The position numbers and the translations under genes are program-made. From positions 1 through 64,000 of the forward strand of contig CAXIQD010000431.1 of assembly GCA_964030785.1 (NCBI GenBank): 64,000 bases of DNA. Reading direction: 5' to 3'. Below are positions 62,561 through 64,000 of this stretch, piece by piece. How positions within the stretch are numbered: position 1 is the stretch's first letter; every line of letters begins with the position of its first letter. This DNA is from Siderastrea siderea (lineage: Eukaryota; Cnidaria; Anthozoa; Scleractinia; Rhizangiidae). Below the pieces are notes generated by a model that saw only the letters and a program-made list of their open reading frames with translations, did no database searches and was not told the origin of the DNA.

Positions 62561-63318
62561 GTGCCAGCAGTCCTTTTTTCTTCTCCCCTCTCTCCCCTCC
62601 CTTCTCTTTTCTCTCCCGTGTGGTTTCTAGGCTCGTGGGAGTCCAAAAAACCCAGCTTCGGTGTCGTTGCGGTGAAAATGGGCAAATCTTCAGGAGCCAC
62701 CTTTTCAAAAATCCAGGTAGATGTTGCAAGCAAATCTTGCCAGATGGTGAAAAGTGACCGAATTCTGGCTGATGAGCGGCCTTTTCAGCATTTCTTGGCC
62801 ATTTTATCCCATTTCATGCCAAAATATACCCGGATTTTTGAAAACGGTTCCACTCGGTTGAGGTGTCCGAGCGGTGTGTCGCGAGCACTTTTTTGTTGTT
62901 CAGAAAGTATCCCCAAAGTAGGCAATATAAAAATTATGAGTGCCAGCAGTCCTTTTTTCTTCTCCCCTCTCTCCCCTCCCTTCTCTTTTCTCTCCCGTGT
63001 GGTTTCTAGGCTCGTGGGAGTCCAAAAAACCCAGCTTCGGTGTCGTTGCGGTGAAAATGGGCAAATCTTCAGGAGCCACCTTTTCAAAAATCCAGGTAGA
63101 TGTTGCAAGCAAATCTTGCCAGATGGTGAAAAGTGACCGAATTCTGGCTGATGAGCGGCCTTTTCAGCATTTCTTGGCCATTTTAGCCCATTTCATGCCA
63201 AAATATACCCGGATTTTTGAAAACGGTTCCGCTCGGTTGAGGTGTCCGAGCGGTGTGTCGCGAGCACTTTTTTGTCGTTCAGAAACTATCTCCAAAGTAG
63301 GCAATATAAAAATTATGA
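62561..63318. repeat. C1 unit then canonical A unit
   Basis: 62561-62939 is C1, directly after a compound as for all seven C1 units in the window. 62940-63318 is canonical. Confidence 0.9.
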
Positions 63319-63799
63319 GTGCCAGCAGTCCTTTTTTCTTCTCCCCTCTCTCCCCTCCCTTCTCTTTTCTCTCCCGTGTGGTTTCTAGGCTCGTGGGAGT
63401 CCAAAAAACCCAGCTTCGGTGTCGTTGCGGTGAAAATGGGCAAATCTTCAGGAGCCACCTTTTCAAAAATCCAGGTAGATGTTGCAAGCAAATCTTGCCA
63501 GATGGTGAAAAGTGACCGAATTCTGGCTGATGAGCGGCCTTTTCAGCATTTCTTGGCCATTTTAGCCCATTTCATGTCAAATTGTTGCAAGCAAATCTTG
63601 CCAGATGGTGAAAAATGACCGAATTCTGGCTGATGAGCGGCCTTTTCAGCATTTCATGGCCGTTTTATCCCATTTCATGCCAAAATATACCCGGATTTTG
63701 AAAACGGTACCGCTCGGTTGAGGTGTCCGAGCGGTGTGTCGCGAGGACTTTTTTGTCGTTCAGAAACTATCTCCAAAGTAGGCAATATAAAAATTATGA
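63319..63799. repeat. 481-bp compound unit (class B), copy 17
   Basis: T-junction form with GCGAGGACT. The partial copy is 63582-63684 and the KpnI site starts at 63706. One T is lost from GGATTTTTG near 63696-63700, the same run that lost a T near 54675. Confidence 0.93.
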
Positions 63800-64000
63800 G
63801 TGCCAGCAGTCCTTTTTTCTTCTCCCCTCTCTCCCCTCCCTTCTCTTTTCTCTCCCGTGTGGTTTCTAGGCTCGTGGGAGTCCAAAAAACCCAGCTTCGG
63901 TGTCGTTGCGGTGAAAATGGGCAAATCTTCAGGAGCCACCTTTTCAAAAATCCAGGTAGATGTTGCAAGCAAATCTTGCCAGATGGTGAAAAGTGACCGA
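63800..64000. repeat. Partial unit cut by the window end
   Basis: Canonical sequence from the landmark to GACCGA, cut inside the position of the EcoRI site. It shows that the array continues to the right. Confidence 0.92.

Larger units (their letters stand above)
1..64000. repeat. 379-bp satellite DNA array, uninterrupted across the window
   Basis: A single 379-bp sequence repeats head to tail over the entire window. I count 164 occurrences of the landmark GTGCCAGCAG on the plus strand (273 to 63800) and none inverted. Of the 163 intervals, most are exactly 379 bp. Seventeen contain a 103-bp partial duplication (482 bp; the last is 481 bp after a one-base loss), one is 384 bp and five are 378 bp. 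These sum exactly to the distance between first and last landmark, so no other insertion or deletion changes the length. Most copies look identical base for base. Such length and homogeneity are known from eukaryotic centromeric, pericentromeric or subtelomeric heterochromatin. Which of these applies, and the species, cannot be read from the sequence. The family is not one I recognise. Confidence 0.98.

Noticed and set aside
1..64000. CRISPR array or other prokaryotic direct-repeat system
   Set aside because: The repeats are 379 bp with no unique spacers between them, and no cas or other gene is present.
1..64000. Telomeric repeats, rDNA spacer or 5S rDNA array
   Set aside because: No TTTAGGG/TTAGGG-type runs, no rRNA sequence and no Pol III A/B box pair were found in the monomer.

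Overview
The whole window, from the first base to the last, is one uninterrupted tandem satellite DNA array. The repeat unit is 379 bp (about 47% GC). I count 164 copies of a fixed landmark (the decamer GTGCCAGCAG, first at 273, last at 63800), all on the same strand, with no gene, transposon, RNA gene or unique sequence between them. Both ends are inside a monomer, so the array continues on both sides. Long, near-identical arrays of this kind are a feature of eukaryotic heterochromatin (centromeric, pericentromeric or subtelomeric). The sequence gives no firm clue to species or chromosome position. I do not recognise the family.

Numbering: 'm' positions refer to the first copy (1-379). A 'unit' runs from one GTGCCAGCAG to the next. 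Five classes plus two marker bases are visible. A is the canonical unit. B has m128 A, m134 G, m140 T, m182 A (giving a KpnI site GGTACC) and m219 G, and nearly always sits in a 482-bp compound unit made by a 103-bp partial duplication of m55-156. C has m140 T, m185 A, m240 G and m245 C, either with m230 T (C1) or without (C2). D has m203 T. E (m2 C, seen as GTTCCGGTG) and F (GGCTAGTGGG) are single-base markers on otherwise canonical units.

Layout: 1-8713 is almost pure A with one B. 8714-13846 is marked by F, with two B units in a tandemly duplicated 1619-bp block. 13847-21253 is A with two B. 21254-27425 is marked by E in dimer and tetramer spacings, with one B. 27426-30078 is pure A. 30079-41171 is marked by D, at first at exactly four-unit spacing, with one B. 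41172-44788 is A with two B. From 44789 to the end, C units appear for the first time and B becomes frequent. This region contains a clear higher-order repeat of three 1619-bp copies (B, C1, A, A-with-E) at 47062-51918 and a run of A-C2 dimers at 54399-56669.

Each monomer carries a 47-nt pure pyrimidine tract, a perfect 8-bp inverted repeat with a 9-nt loop in a CpG-dense patch, an EcoRI site, an NruI site and a TATA-like element just upstream of the pyrimidine tract. There is no coding capacity: 379 is not a multiple of three, so any open frame rotates phase at each copy. The interest lies in how the array grows: repeated use of a four-unit step, a partial duplication that has spread and apparently once been precisely lost, and an abrupt change of composition near 44.8 kb.
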